From CAXXHQ01 sp963665265 (GTDB lineage Bacteria; Planctomycetota; Planctomycetia; Pirellulales; Thermoguttaceae), in NCBI GenBank assembly GCA_963665265.2, contig OY762224.2, positions 682,001 to 746,000 on the forward strand: a stretch of DNA of 64,000 nucleotides. The letters run 5' to 3'. Of this stretch, positions 1 to 8,950 are shown one piece after another. Numbering within the stretch: position 1 is the first letter of the stretch; each line of letters begins with the position of its first letter. Below the pieces are notes generated by a model. The model saw only the letters and a list, made by a program, of their open reading frames with translations, did no database searches and was not told the DNA's origin. Both the position numbers and the translations under genes were made by a program.

Positions 1-1
1 C

Positions 2-3000
2 GGCGACGTGACCTCCGACAGCGGAACCATCGGCGGATTCGTCGGAAATAACGACGCGGCGACGATCTCCGGGTGTTACGCGAGCGGCGACGTGACGGGT
101 TCGCAATACGCCGCCGGCTTCGTCGGGCAAAACGTCAATTCCGCCTCCGTCACGGATTGCTACGCGACCGGCGACGTAAACGGATATTGCAACATAGGCG
201 GCTTCATTGGGCTCAACTCGTCTTCGGCGATCGTCGACAACTGCTACGCCGCCGGAGCGGTCGCCGCCGTTTCAGGGAACGTCCTCAGCGGCGGGTTCTT
301 AGGCGCGAACGAATCGACGATCTCCGACTCGTTCGTCCTCGGTTCGATCGCCAACGGCTATCGCACGGGCGCCTTCGCCTCGGACTACAATTCCGGCACG
401 CTCGTGAACTGCTATTACTGCTCGACCGCCGCTTTGCAATCCGATTTGAACGCGGGAGTCTCCGCCGCGACGCAAAGCGAACTCTACTCCGCCGACAACG
501 ACGTTTACGATGATTGGTCCGATTCCCTCTGGCTCTTCAGCGATTACGTCCCTCCAATTCTCGCCAATACGCAAAACGCCGCATCGACTGAAGCGCCGGT
601 CATTCAATTTTTCACCGCCTCGCAAGATTACGTAGTTTTAGGAGCTGATTCCTGCGTTCTCACGGCGCGAGGCGTCTCCGACATTGACGGCGACTTGGCC
701 AACGTGCGGTTTTATTGCGTGTACAACGGAACCGTCTTGGGATATTTTACTCCCGCGAAAAACGGCGAGAATTATTCCGTTGACTTGGCGACTGCGGAAC
801 TTTCTTCGGGCAAATCGCTATCGTCCGTCGGACGATACACGCTTTATGCCGTCGCCGTCGACGAGGCCGGCAATCAAACCGTCGCCGCTCCCGTCACCAT
901 TTCCGCCTACTCCAGCGACTATACGGCGATCTCGACGGTCGAAGAGTTGCAGGCGGTCTCCGCACGCCCGGACGGCAAGTACTTTTTGGCCTGCAACATC
1001 AACGCCTCTGTTACGCAATCTTGGAATTATGACGCAGCCTCGGCGAGCTATCAGGGGTTCTTGCCGATTGGGACGCATATGACAAGCGGGGTAAATGATC
1101 CAATCGCCTTTACGGGAATCTTCGACGGCAACGGGCATACGGTCAACAATCTTTACGTCAACCGACCCAACTTGAACCGTGTTGCGCTATTTTGCATCAA
1201 CATGGGAACGATCCGAAATCTCTGCCTCGAAAACGTTGATGTAAACGGCGACTACTATGTGGCGGCCGTCATAGCCGATAATCGCGGCGCCGTGATTAAG
1301 TGTCACTCCACTGGAGCCGTCACAGGAAATTGCAGCGATAGCAACGGCGGCATGGGGTGCATCGGCGGCTTGGTCGGAGTCAATACAGAAGGTTCGATCC
1401 GAAATTCATGGTCCTCGGCAACCGTGGCAAATATCGGGACCGGCGGCGCGGTCGGCGGTCTTGTCGGACTAAATAGGGCGCCTGTCGAAACCAGCTACTC
1501 TACCGGGGCAGTTACCGGCGGACATCGGATAGGAGGATTCGTTGGGGAAAACGCGTGGACAATTTGTGACTGCTATGCGACGGGAAACGCCTCTGGAACT
1601 AGCTCCTACGTCGGCGGATTCGTGGGCCGCAACAATGCGAATGGAGCTATAGATAATTGCTATGCGACGGGAACTGCGTCGAGCTCCGGGGCGTGGGGGC
1701 ATGTGGGAGGCTTTTTAGGTTACGGCTTAGCGAACAGTTCGATCACCGACTGCTTCTCGACCGGAAACGTTTCCGGCATGTCGGATGCCGTAGGAGCCTT
1801 CGTCGGCAAAAACGACGGCGTTCTCATCTCCAACTGCTACTATAATCAGGCATCTACGGTAAACGGCGTTCAATCGGGCACGACATATAACATCTCAGGT
1901 TCCGTCGCCGGCGACTGGCTTGCCGATCTGCTCGCGGGCTCTCACAATGTCTATGAAACATGGGCGTCCGTCGGATCAACTCCGACGTGGATTGTCGGAG
2001 GCTCGTATCCCATTTTAGTCGTTCCGGATGCGAATCAGCTGCTTAATTTGGCCGAGGGAGAAAATTACTCCGTTTCAAAAGACACCGACGCCAGTCAGAT
2101 AACATATTCTCGATTGACCGACGGATCTTATACCATAACCGATTCTTGGAGTAATAACAATAACTACGTAACGATTACTCTCGATCTGCTTGCTGACCTG
2201 CCTATCTCATGTGTTCGCTATTCCTGCCCTCTAAATCCTGCTGTATCTAGTTCATTATACTACCCGAAAAACATTTATGTTTTAGCAAGTGACGACGGAG
2301 TAAACTATCACCTAATCACCGATATGGTTGAAGATGATCCGATCGTTTATGCTTCCAATTCCACGGCTACTGTCGATCATATTTATGAATCAAACAATCT
2401 CAATACTCACGCCAGATACGTCACCTTCGTCGTTTTCGCGGAACAAATAGTCACCGTCGACGAAATACAAATTCTAGGCGGAGGCTCTCCTTCCAACTAT
2501 AGCGGCCCGGTTGTAACTTATAACAGCTCTTCATCCAATCCTGACGAAACGGAACTAATCAACACGCTACGCTGGAAAAGGCGACTCTATGAGGACATTA
2601 AAGATTTGACGGCCAAGGCCGCTTCGATTGCGAATAATACGAACATTCTCAGTCAAATCGCCGCGATAAAAGAGCAAGTCGACCGGTTTGAAGATTATTA
2701 CGACGAGCTCGGCGATGATTTCGAAAACACTTATCCGCACGCGTACAATTCCAATTTCGACGGCGTTCACGATTGCATCGGAAGCGTCGAAGCCGCGTTG
2801 CTCGCCTTAAACTCCGCTATTCTTCGAGCGAACGGATACGGCGGCGTTGAAGTCTGGACTTCTAACCGCTGGGACATGAACGATATGTACGCCGCGCCGA
2901 CCGACGCGAACGGAAGCACGTTGTCCGACGCGTACGCGGCGAACGGTTCGGCCTCGCTCGACGATTTATACATGATGAACGGCGAGCGTCGCGGACAAGT

Positions 3001-6000
3001 CGTCAATTTGACTAACTCCGGCATGACCTCGCAAACCGTCACGATAAGCGTCGCAGGATTCGGCGACGACGTCGCAATCTACAAGATGCAAAACGTCGAT
3101 TCGACGCTCAACTATCTCTCGGCGAATATGATGGTGCGGCTAGGAACCCTCTCGGGAAGCGTTACACTCTTGCCAGGCGAGACCGTCCAGATCTGGATCG
3201 AGTTCGCTCCTAAGAGCCTATCGGCCGGAGCTCATGCAGGCTCGATCTCAGTGACTTCGGTTAACGGCGTCAATCAGACGTCGACGACGATCCTCTCTCA
3301 AGCCATTCACATTTCGAAGTACGCGATGTCCAATTCGCTCGGCATGTCAGTGGGAAGCTGGGATTATATGGCGGAGTTATTGTCGGATTCGAGCTACGGC
3401 AGTTGCGATCTTTCTATGGAAAATATCGATTCCTTCAGCGATCTATTGGATTACTATAAGTACGACAGTTTTTGGTGTTCAACTCGCACTTTGGGCTCTC
3501 TTAGCTCGGATTCGGACTCCAATCTCGATAACGACGCCTTTTTTAATTCCGACGATTCAGTCAATTTACCCGCCGATTATTTTGTCAAATTTGACGCTTG
3601 GGTCAGTTCCAACCCGGATCTAGCCGCTTATTACGTGGTGGTTTCCAACACCTACGGCAGCGCACAGATCGGCAGCGCTCGGTTTTACGCAAGAGTTAAG
3701 TCTTGGTTGAACGCCTTTGAAGCTCATCTCGACAGCATCGGGATCAGTCCTGACCGCGTCGCGTGCATATTTATCGACGAGCCTAACAAAGCGGCTCAAC
3801 TGCAAACCGCCATTTCTTTCGGAATTGCCGTCCAGGATCGTCCGTTCCTCTACGGCTCCCATGTTCAAGCGTTTTGCAACGCGACCTCAAGCTTGCAAGC
3901 GCTTCAGGCCGGAACCGTCGCCTACGACCTTGATCATGACGGCGTTGCGGAATCTCTCGATATTTTCGACGTAACCGACATCATGAGCCCCGCGCGGTCC
4001 TTACTTGACGACAAGTACAGCGACATCTTCGCCCGTTATCAACAGCGCATTCAAGAGGAAGGAGCAAGATTAGCCTTTGATTCTTTCTTTAGCGAGAAAA
4101 TAACGAATCCGTACTCGACCGGCGAAGTGAATGGATGGTCAATGTTTGACGTCGGATCGTATTCCATGAATTACTGGAATCTTATCGACGCCGGCGGCGG
4201 AGGCGGCGACTTAAGCTTCTATACCGACCCCATCACGAACTATTCCGCTTTTTACTTTGACGGGAGCGAAGTGTACGGCTCCAAAACTTACGAGGCGGTC
4301 TTCGAGGGACGCGAGGATTACGAATATTTGACGGTCCTTCAGAACTTGATTGATTACGTCGCCGTCAGTCCGTATCCGGATATCGCCTCCGGCGCTCAAG
4401 CCCTGCTTGACGAAGCGGTCGCCGCCGTCACCGCCGACCAGTGGAGCGGAAACGTTGATGCGACTTCTTCCTGGTCGGCTAATCAAACAGTCACCATCGA
4501 CGGCACGGAGATGGACGCGAATTCCGTCGCCGACTACTATCGCAATCAAATCTGGCAAAAGATCGAGGATATTCTCGACGCTCTGCAATACACCGGTTCA
4601 ACGGACGAAACGCCGACCATGCTCGTCGGTTTGGCCGACACGCAAACAGGATCCGCCGACGTCTCCGAATCGGTCGTCTTCACCGTCACCTTCAGTCAAC
4701 CTGTCATCGGCTTCGACGCCGACGACGTCGAGCTGAGCTGGGTCGGAGCCGGCGCGATGCCGACGGTCACGGGAATCGCCACGACCGACGGAATGACCTA
4801 CAACGTCACCGTCGGCGGCTTCACCGGCTGTGGAAAGGTTTCCGTCGCCATTCCGGCGAACGCGGCCTGCAACGTCTTCGGAACGCCGAATTCCGAAGCC
4901 AATGCGGGCATCGACGTCTCGGTCGACGTCCAAAGAACCCTTTATTGGGACGCCAACGGCGCCGAGGCGGGAACGGGAGGGGACGGAACCTGGGATTCCG
5001 ACGATACGACGACCCTGTGCTGGCGAAATTCCGACGGCAATTTGGTCGCCTGGACTCCCGGTTCCACGGCCGTCTTCGCCGGAACGGCGGGAACCGTCAC
5101 GCTCGTCGGCACGACTACGGCATCCGAAATCTCCTTTGAAACCAACGGCTACGTCTTCTTCGGCGACTCCTTCTCGATTCTCTCGAACGGACTTACCATC
5201 GACGTCTCCTCGGGCGCCTCGGTTTTAATCTACAATTCGTTCGTCGGCGTCGGCGGATTGACTAAGACGGGCGACGGACAACTGGCCCTCGTCGGCGCCA
5301 GCTCCTACTCCGGCGGCACTACTCTCGACTCCGGAACGTTGATTCTCGGCGCAATCAACTCGCTTGCTTCCGAAGGAGATCTTACCGTCAACGGCGGTAC
5401 GCTCGATCTCGACGGTCATACGCTTACGCAAAACCGCGTGACGCTTAACGACGGAAAAATCCAAGACGGCGTATTGGAGGCCATTTTCGCCTACGATCTC
5501 TACAATGGCGAGATCGACGCCGCGTTACATGGCGTTTCCTCGCAAACCCGGCTGAATAAGTTCGGCGACGGCGACGTTACGTTGAACGAATACCAAGATC
5601 AAGTCAGCTCCGTCGCTTCTGCCGCTATCTGGGACGGAACCTTCACGGCATACGTTCTCGAAGTTGATGATTTATATTTAGCCGGAGGAGATGTTCTGAA
5701 TTCGTTCGGAGTCGTAAATGAACACAATTCTGCGCCTACTGCCGCCTCGGTTCTCGACGTCACGTCGCCGAACGCCGCTGGCTCTTACAAGACCGGAAAT
5801 ACGGTCTACGTAGACGTGGCCTTTGATTCCGCCGTCGAAGTGACGGGAATTCCGCAGTTGCGATTATCCACCGGCTCGACCGAGGCGCGCTACGCGACTT
5901 ACGTGAGCGGCAGCGGGACCGACACGCTCCGCTTCGCCTACACCGTTCGGCTCGGCGACAACGTCGCCGATTTGGACTACGCAAGCACGTCGGCGTTGAC

Positions 6001-6430
6001 TCTTAACGGCGGAACGATCAAGGATGCGTCCGGACTGAACGCCGTTCTGACGCTCGCCTCGCCCGGCGCCGCCGGCTCCCTCGGGGCGAACGAAAGCATT
6101 AAGCTCGACACGGCCTACCCGACCGTCGCAGCGATCTCGCTAACAAACGTATCCGGAACGACGATCCAATACACGGTCACCTTCTCCGAGGCGGTTTCAG
6201 GCGTGGACGCTAGCGACTTCGCCATTGAATGCTCCGGCAATCTGACCGGCTCCGTCGCGTCGATTTCCGGGAGCGGGACGACTTATATCGTCACTGTTGA
6301 GGCCGCTTCGACCGGAACGGGAACCAAGAAGCTCCGGCTGCTCTTGAAAAACAACTACTCGATCGTCGATACAGCCGAAAACGTCTTGTTCAACAGTTTC
6401 CTGGATGTTCCTTGGGCGACGCTCGCTTAA
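2..6430 (+). CDS. Giant secreted mosaic protein, GLUG/discoidin/DUF4091/Ig/PATR (5'-truncated)
   Basis: The reading frame is open to the window edge and the first residues already form a GLUG repeat (GGFVG followed by C-Y-A-x-G-x-V), so the true start lies upstream. Order of parts, by residue from position 8: GLUG repeats about 1-125, an Ig-like stretch about 195-305, a second GLUG block about 360-620, a discoidin/F5-8C-like beta domain about 690-830, a helical linker about 850-950, a DUF4091-like glycosidase-type domain about 1100-1460 (FIDEP; YEAVFEGREDYEY), a bacterial Ig-like domain about 1535-1640, an autotransporter-associated beta-strand repeat about 1640-1790 (GGLTKTGDGQLAL, YSGGTTLDSGTL), then Ig/cadherin-like modules to the end. 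No autotransporter barrel, PEP-CTERM or LPXTG is visible. It is probably an exported carbohydrate-binding or adhesive surface protein; the DUF4091 part could be catalytic. Activity is unknown. Confidence 0.85.
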   Translation, partial: GDVTSDSGTIGGFVGNNDAATISGCYASGDVTGSQYAAGFVGQNVNSASVTDCYATGDVNGYCNIGGFIGLNSSSAIVDNCYAAGAVAAVSGNVLSGGFLGANESTISDSFVLGSIANGYRTGAFASDYNSGTLVNCYYCSTAALQSDLNAGVSAATQSELYSADNDVYDDWSDSLWLFSDYVPPILANTQNAASTEAPVIQFFTASQDYVVLGADSCVLTARGVSDIDGDLANVRFYCVYNGTVLGYFTPAKNGENYSVDLATAELSSGKSLSSVGRYTLYAVAVDEAGNQTVAAPVTISAYSSDYTAISTVEELQAVSARPDGKYFLACNINASVTQSWNYDAASASYQGFLPIGTHMTSGVNDPIAFTGIFDGNGHTVNNLYVNRPNLNRVALFCINMGTIRNLCLENVDVNGDYYVAAVIADNRGAVIKCHSTGAVTGNCSDSNGGMGCIGGLVGVNTEGSIRNSWSSATVANIGTGGAVGGLVGLNRAPVETSYSTGAVTGGHRIGGFVGENAWTICDCYATGNASGTSSYVGGFVGRNNANGAIDNCYATGTASSSGAWGHVGGFLGYGLANSSITDCFSTGNVSGMSDAVGAFVGKNDGVLISNCYYNQASTVNGVQSGTTYNISGSVAGDWLADLLAGSHNVYETWASVGSTPTWIVGGSYPILVVPDANQLLNLAEGENYSVSKDTDASQITYSRLTDGSYTITDSWSNNNNYVTITLDLLADLPISCVRYSCPLNPAVSSSLYYPKNIYVLASDDGVNYHLITDMVEDDPIVYASNSTATVDHIYESNNLNTHARYVTFVVFAEQIVTVDEIQILGGGSPSNYSGPVVTYNSSSSNPDETELINTLRWKRRLYEDIKDLTAKAASIANNTNILSQIAAIKEQVDRFEDYYDELGDDFENTYPHAYNSNFDGVHDCIGSVEAALLALNSAILRANGYGGVEVWTSNRWDMNDMYAAPTDANGSTLSDAYAANGSASLDDLYMMNGERRGQVVNLTNSGMTSQTVTISVAGFGDDVAIYKMQNVDSTLNYLSANMMVRLGTLSGSVTLLPGETVQIWIEFAPKSLSAGAHAGSISVTSVNGVNQTSTTILSQAIHISKYAMSNSLGMSVGSWDYMAELLSDSSYGSCDLSMENIDSFSDLLDYYKYDSFWCSTRTLGSLSSDSDSNLDNDAFFNSDDSVNLPADYFVKFDAWVSSNPDLAAYYVVVSNTYGSAQIGSARFYARVKSWLNAFEAHLDSIGISPDRVACIFIDEPNKAAQLQTAISFGIAVQDRPFLYGSHVQAFCNATSSLQALQAGTVAYDLDHDGVAESLDIFDVTDIMSPARSLLDDKYSDIFARYQQRIQEEGARLAFDSFFSEKITNPYSTGEVNGWSMFDVGSYSMNYWNLIDAGGGGGDLSFYTDPITNYSAFYFDGSEVYGSKTYEAVFEGREDYEYLTVLQNLIDYVAVSPYPDIASGAQALLDEAVAAVTADQWSGNVDATSSWSANQTVTIDGTEMDANSVADYYRNQIWQKIEDILDALQYTGSTDETPTMLVGLADTQTGSADVSESVVFTVTFSQPVIGFDADDVELSWVGAGAMPTVTGIATTDGMTYNVTVGGFTGCGKVSVAIPANAACNVFGTPNSEANAGIDVSVDVQRTLYWDANGAEAGTGGDGTWDSDDTTTLCWRNSDGNLVAWTPGSTAVFAGTAGTVTLVGTTTASEISFETNGYVFFGDSFSILSNGLTIDVSSGASVLIYNSFVGVGGLTKTGDGQLALVGASSYSGGTTLDSGTLILGAINSLASEGDLTVNGGTLDLDGHTLTQNRVTLNDGKIQDGVLEAIFAYDLYNGEIDAALHGVSSQTRLNKFGDGDVTLNEYQDQVSSVASAAIWDGTFTAYVLEVDDLYLAGGDVLNSFGVVNEHNSAPTAASVLDVTSPNAAGSYKTGNTVYVDVAFDSAVEVTGIPQLRLSTGSTEARYATYVSGSGTDTLRFAYTVRLGDNVADLDYASTSALTLNGGTIKDASGLNAVLTLASPGAAGSLGANESIKLDTAYPTVAAISLTNVSGTTIQYTVTFSEAVSGVDASDFAIECSGNLTGSVASISGSGTTYIVTVEAASTGTGTKKLRLLLKNNYSIVDTAENVLFNSFLDVPWATLA

Positions 6431-6458
6431 GCGTTCCGTCAGCGTAACGTACTCTCTT

Positions 6459-6500
6459 ACGAGCGGCTCGATCCCTCGGGCCGCTCGTTGGCTTTCTTGA
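6459..6500 (+). terminator. Hairpin terminator after the giant gene
   Basis: A 9-bp stem (ACGAGCGGC at 6459-6467 with its complement at 6480-6488) starts 28 bases after the stop codon and is followed by a loose pyrimidine stretch (ggctttcttg). The T tract is poor, so intrinsic termination is likely but not certain. Confidence 0.5.
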
Positions 6501-6844
6501 TTGCCCCCAACCCCCTACGTCCCGCGCCCAATTCCCCAGCAAATAGCTGTTGAGCGGTAAACTATTCGCATTCTTTGCCGTTAGCGATTATTAGCGTCGA
6601 TTAGCGTTCCCAAAACTTCTTGCGACTCAGTCCGTATCAGCGGTAAAAAATTCGCCTCCATTCGCGGTTTCTCTCGTGTTACTGACTGCTGAAAGCTGAT
6701 CGCTGACCGCTCTTGAAATCGTGCCGCGCGATTGTTTTCTTCACGCTAGAAACCTAATGCAAACCCCGGAGAGGAGAAAAATTGAAAAAGAAAATGCCGT
6801 CACGCTCATTATGCCGAATCGATCGGGCGAAATGCCCGACACGC
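6500..6844. other. Gene-free stretch with low-complexity repeated phrases
   Basis: No supported gene. It holds a C-rich phrase at about 6504-6535 (cccccaaccccctacg...) like those at 31.6, 43.7 and 52.3 kb, repeated ATTAGCG words at about 6580-6606, and a GCTGAAAGCTG...GCTGACCGCTC phrase at 6687-6712 that recurs at 51331-51362. These look like dispersed intergenic repeats. Confidence 0.5.
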
Positions 6845-8422
6845 TTAATCGCGCAGAGAGCGACGTTGATAAACAGTGATCGTCGGCGCCCCGACTTGCG
6901 TGCGGTAAAGATGCTCCGCCGGCTCTTCGCGATTATCAAACGGAATGTCCGGATAGTCTATCTGTATCGGCGAATAGTAATCGGGCGGTATGTTTTCCGA
7001 GATGAACTTCGACATGGCGAAGTCTTTCAAACAGGCGCTCGTGCGACGTATCACGATCCAGTCGGCGTATCGCGTCGCCTCGAAGTCTTCGCCCGTCAAT
7101 CCGCCGATCACCCGAAAGTTCGTGTAAAACTTTACCGTCATGTCGCCGTAAGTGACCACGACCACGTCGTCAGGCTTGGCGTGCTCGTTTAAATATTTCG
7201 AAACGCCTTCCATCGGGCTGTCGTAGTCGTGCGTCAACTCGTAACCGAAATTGCGAATCGGACTCATCGCCAACATGAAAGCCATTACTCCGATCCCTAA
7301 CGCCGGATGCAAGCGAAAACCTTCCGCAAGAATCAAACCGATTCCGACGCATAAAAAAGGAATCAAAGGAGCTAGATAACGGAAAAAACAATCAGGAGAC
7401 GTGAGCGTCAACGCCGCCAAATTCAAGAACACGAACGCGACCAATAAAACGATCTTACTCGAAAGGACGCGATCCGGCGGAAAAAACTTTTTCCGCCGGA
7501 ACCAAGCCGCCCCCGCCACAACCGTGAGCAAACTCCACACGATCCAGGGAAATACGTTGTCCGTGATCTTGCCGAGAAACATTGTTGATACTATGTAGTA
7601 CCAGCGAAGGCTCGTATTCGCGTTAGGATTGTAACCGACCGCCGGAGGCAACATGAACCAAATAATCCAAGGCAAATTTAAGAGCAACGAAACGCCCGAG
7701 CAGATCGCCAATTGCTTCAATTGACCGCGGCGAAAAATCGCGGCATGAACGAAAACCGTCGCCAAAAGCGTCGGCCAGTAAGGAAAATAGGTCTGAAACA
7801 GCAAGACCGACGCCGCGGTGAAAATAACGCCGGTCCATCGCTTGCCGCTCCCCATTTCGTAATACGCGTAGATGGCCGCCAAGGCGAAAAACGCGCTCGG
7901 ACTGTAATATCGGCATTGACGCACAAGCAAGAAAAACGGAACGCACGTCGCCAACGTAAACGCCGCCAACGCGGCGGCCCGCCGGCTGTCCCATAGACGT
8001 CGCGCGAAAAAGTACGTTAGCGCCACCGTCGCGATGCCGAACAACGCGAACGGCAAGCGTGCGGTAAACGTCCCCACGCCGAAAAGAGCGAAGGAGCCCG
8101 CCGTTAAATACAGCGGAAACCAAGTGTGCCAACGGTAGAGATAATTCCAGCCGTATTCGCGACCCTGCTCTTGCGAAAAGTGGTTTTTGCCGTCGTACCC
8201 TTTCGGAACGCCGTCGGTCAAAATCGTCTTCGAGATCAAAGCCGTCTGAGCTTCGTCCTGCCACAAATAATGATTGCCGAGATTCACTAACGAAAAGAGA
8301 CTCGCGCAGACTAAAATCGCGCCCAACGCAAACCATTCCGCACGCGATTCTTTCGCGAAAAACGGATACAGCGTCGAGGGCGCCGGCAAGTCGTTGGCGA
8401 CGTGGCGAGGGATGTAAAGCAT
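6845..8422 (-). CDS. Membrane glycosyltransferase, GT39/ArnT-like family
   Basis: About 525 residues with many hydrophobic segments. The first periplasmic loop carries the W-Q-D-E-A-Q motif, the place of the conserved acidic residues in GT39/GT83 (PMT, ArnT) lipid-linked sugar transferases, which move a sugar from a polyprenyl phosphate donor onto protein or lipid outside the membrane. The hydrophobic pattern (TARLPFALFGIATVALTYFFARRLW) is typical. An in-frame ATG at 8569 would add 49 polar residues that look unlike an N-terminus of this family, so 8422 is preferred; neither start has a good ribosome site. It stands alone, divergent from the sigma-54 activator. The acceptor is unknown. Confidence 0.75.
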   Translation of the reverse strand: MLYIPRHVANDLPAPSTLYPFFAKESRAEWFALGAILVCASLFSLVNLGNHYLWQDEAQTALISKTILTDGVPKGYDGKNHFSQEQGREYGWNYLYRWHTWFPLYLTAGSFALFGVGTFTARLPFALFGIATVALTYFFARRLWDSRRAAALAAFTLATCVPFFLLVRQCRYYSPSAFFALAAIYAYYEMGSGKRWTGVIFTAASVLLFQTYFPYWPTLLATVFVHAAIFRRGQLKQLAICSGVSLLLNLPWIIWFMLPPAVGYNPNANTSLRWYYIVSTMFLGKITDNVFPWIVWSLLTVVAGAAWFRRKKFFPPDRVLSSKIVLLVAFVFLNLAALTLTSPDCFFRYLAPLIPFLCVGIGLILAEGFRLHPALGIGVMAFMLAMSPIRNFGYELTHDYDSPMEGVSKYLNEHAKPDDVVVVTYGDMTVKFYTNFRVIGGLTGEDFEATRYADWIVIRRTSACLKDFAMSKFISENIPPDYYSPIQIDYPDIPFDNREEPAEHLYRTQVGAPTITVYQRRSLRD

Positions 8423-8950
8423 AGGTGCGGGAAGATCGGCGTGACGATCGCAGCCCAGGCGATCGAAGGTTGTAGGCGATTCGGGGGAAGGTCGTGCAAT
8501 GGAAGGAACGGCGGCGGTTTTGGCGACCAAATTCGGCCAGCAGATTCCGCGACGGCTCTTCGATCGCATAGCGCGATGCGCGCTTCGGCAGGGTTAAATC
8601 GAAACGCGGTGGGATACGCTTTAGTATATGTCACAAAGAGGGAGTTCGCAACTTTTGTATCACCCAATAGCGGGGGTCTGCTGGAGTAAATTCCCAAGCC
8701 TTCCGCCACCTGTTTATGCCAATGAATCGCTCGCACGCCCGTAAATTGAAAGGTTATTTTGTCATCGGATTCTGCGGTTGATGATGACAGGCGAACTATA
8801 ATCTGCTTGGAAAGCTGCTCGAAAAGACATCGATAAGTGAAAAATGTCGCATAATTGACAGCCTGATCGATTTTGTTAAGATCGATTTCGCGTCAGTTTG
8901 AAGCTTGCTGTCATCCGAAACTGCGGCAGTTTTCCGCACATAGAGATTAC
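8423..8950. other. Divergent intergenic region, GT39 gene / sigma-54 activator
   Basis: About 530 bases without a supported gene between two divergent genes. It contains a TATAAT-like word at 8797-8802 without a well spaced -35, and the promoter described at 8855-8882. Nothing else is recognised. Confidence 0.45.
8855..8882 (+). promoter_or_regulatory. Sigma-70-like promoter of the activator gene
   Basis: TTGACA at 8855-8860 is a perfect -35 box; 16 bases on, TAAGAT at 8877-8882 is a fair -10 box. It sits about 68 bases before the ATG at 8951 and overlaps the possible TTG start at 8873, which argues for the ATG. Confidence 0.45.
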
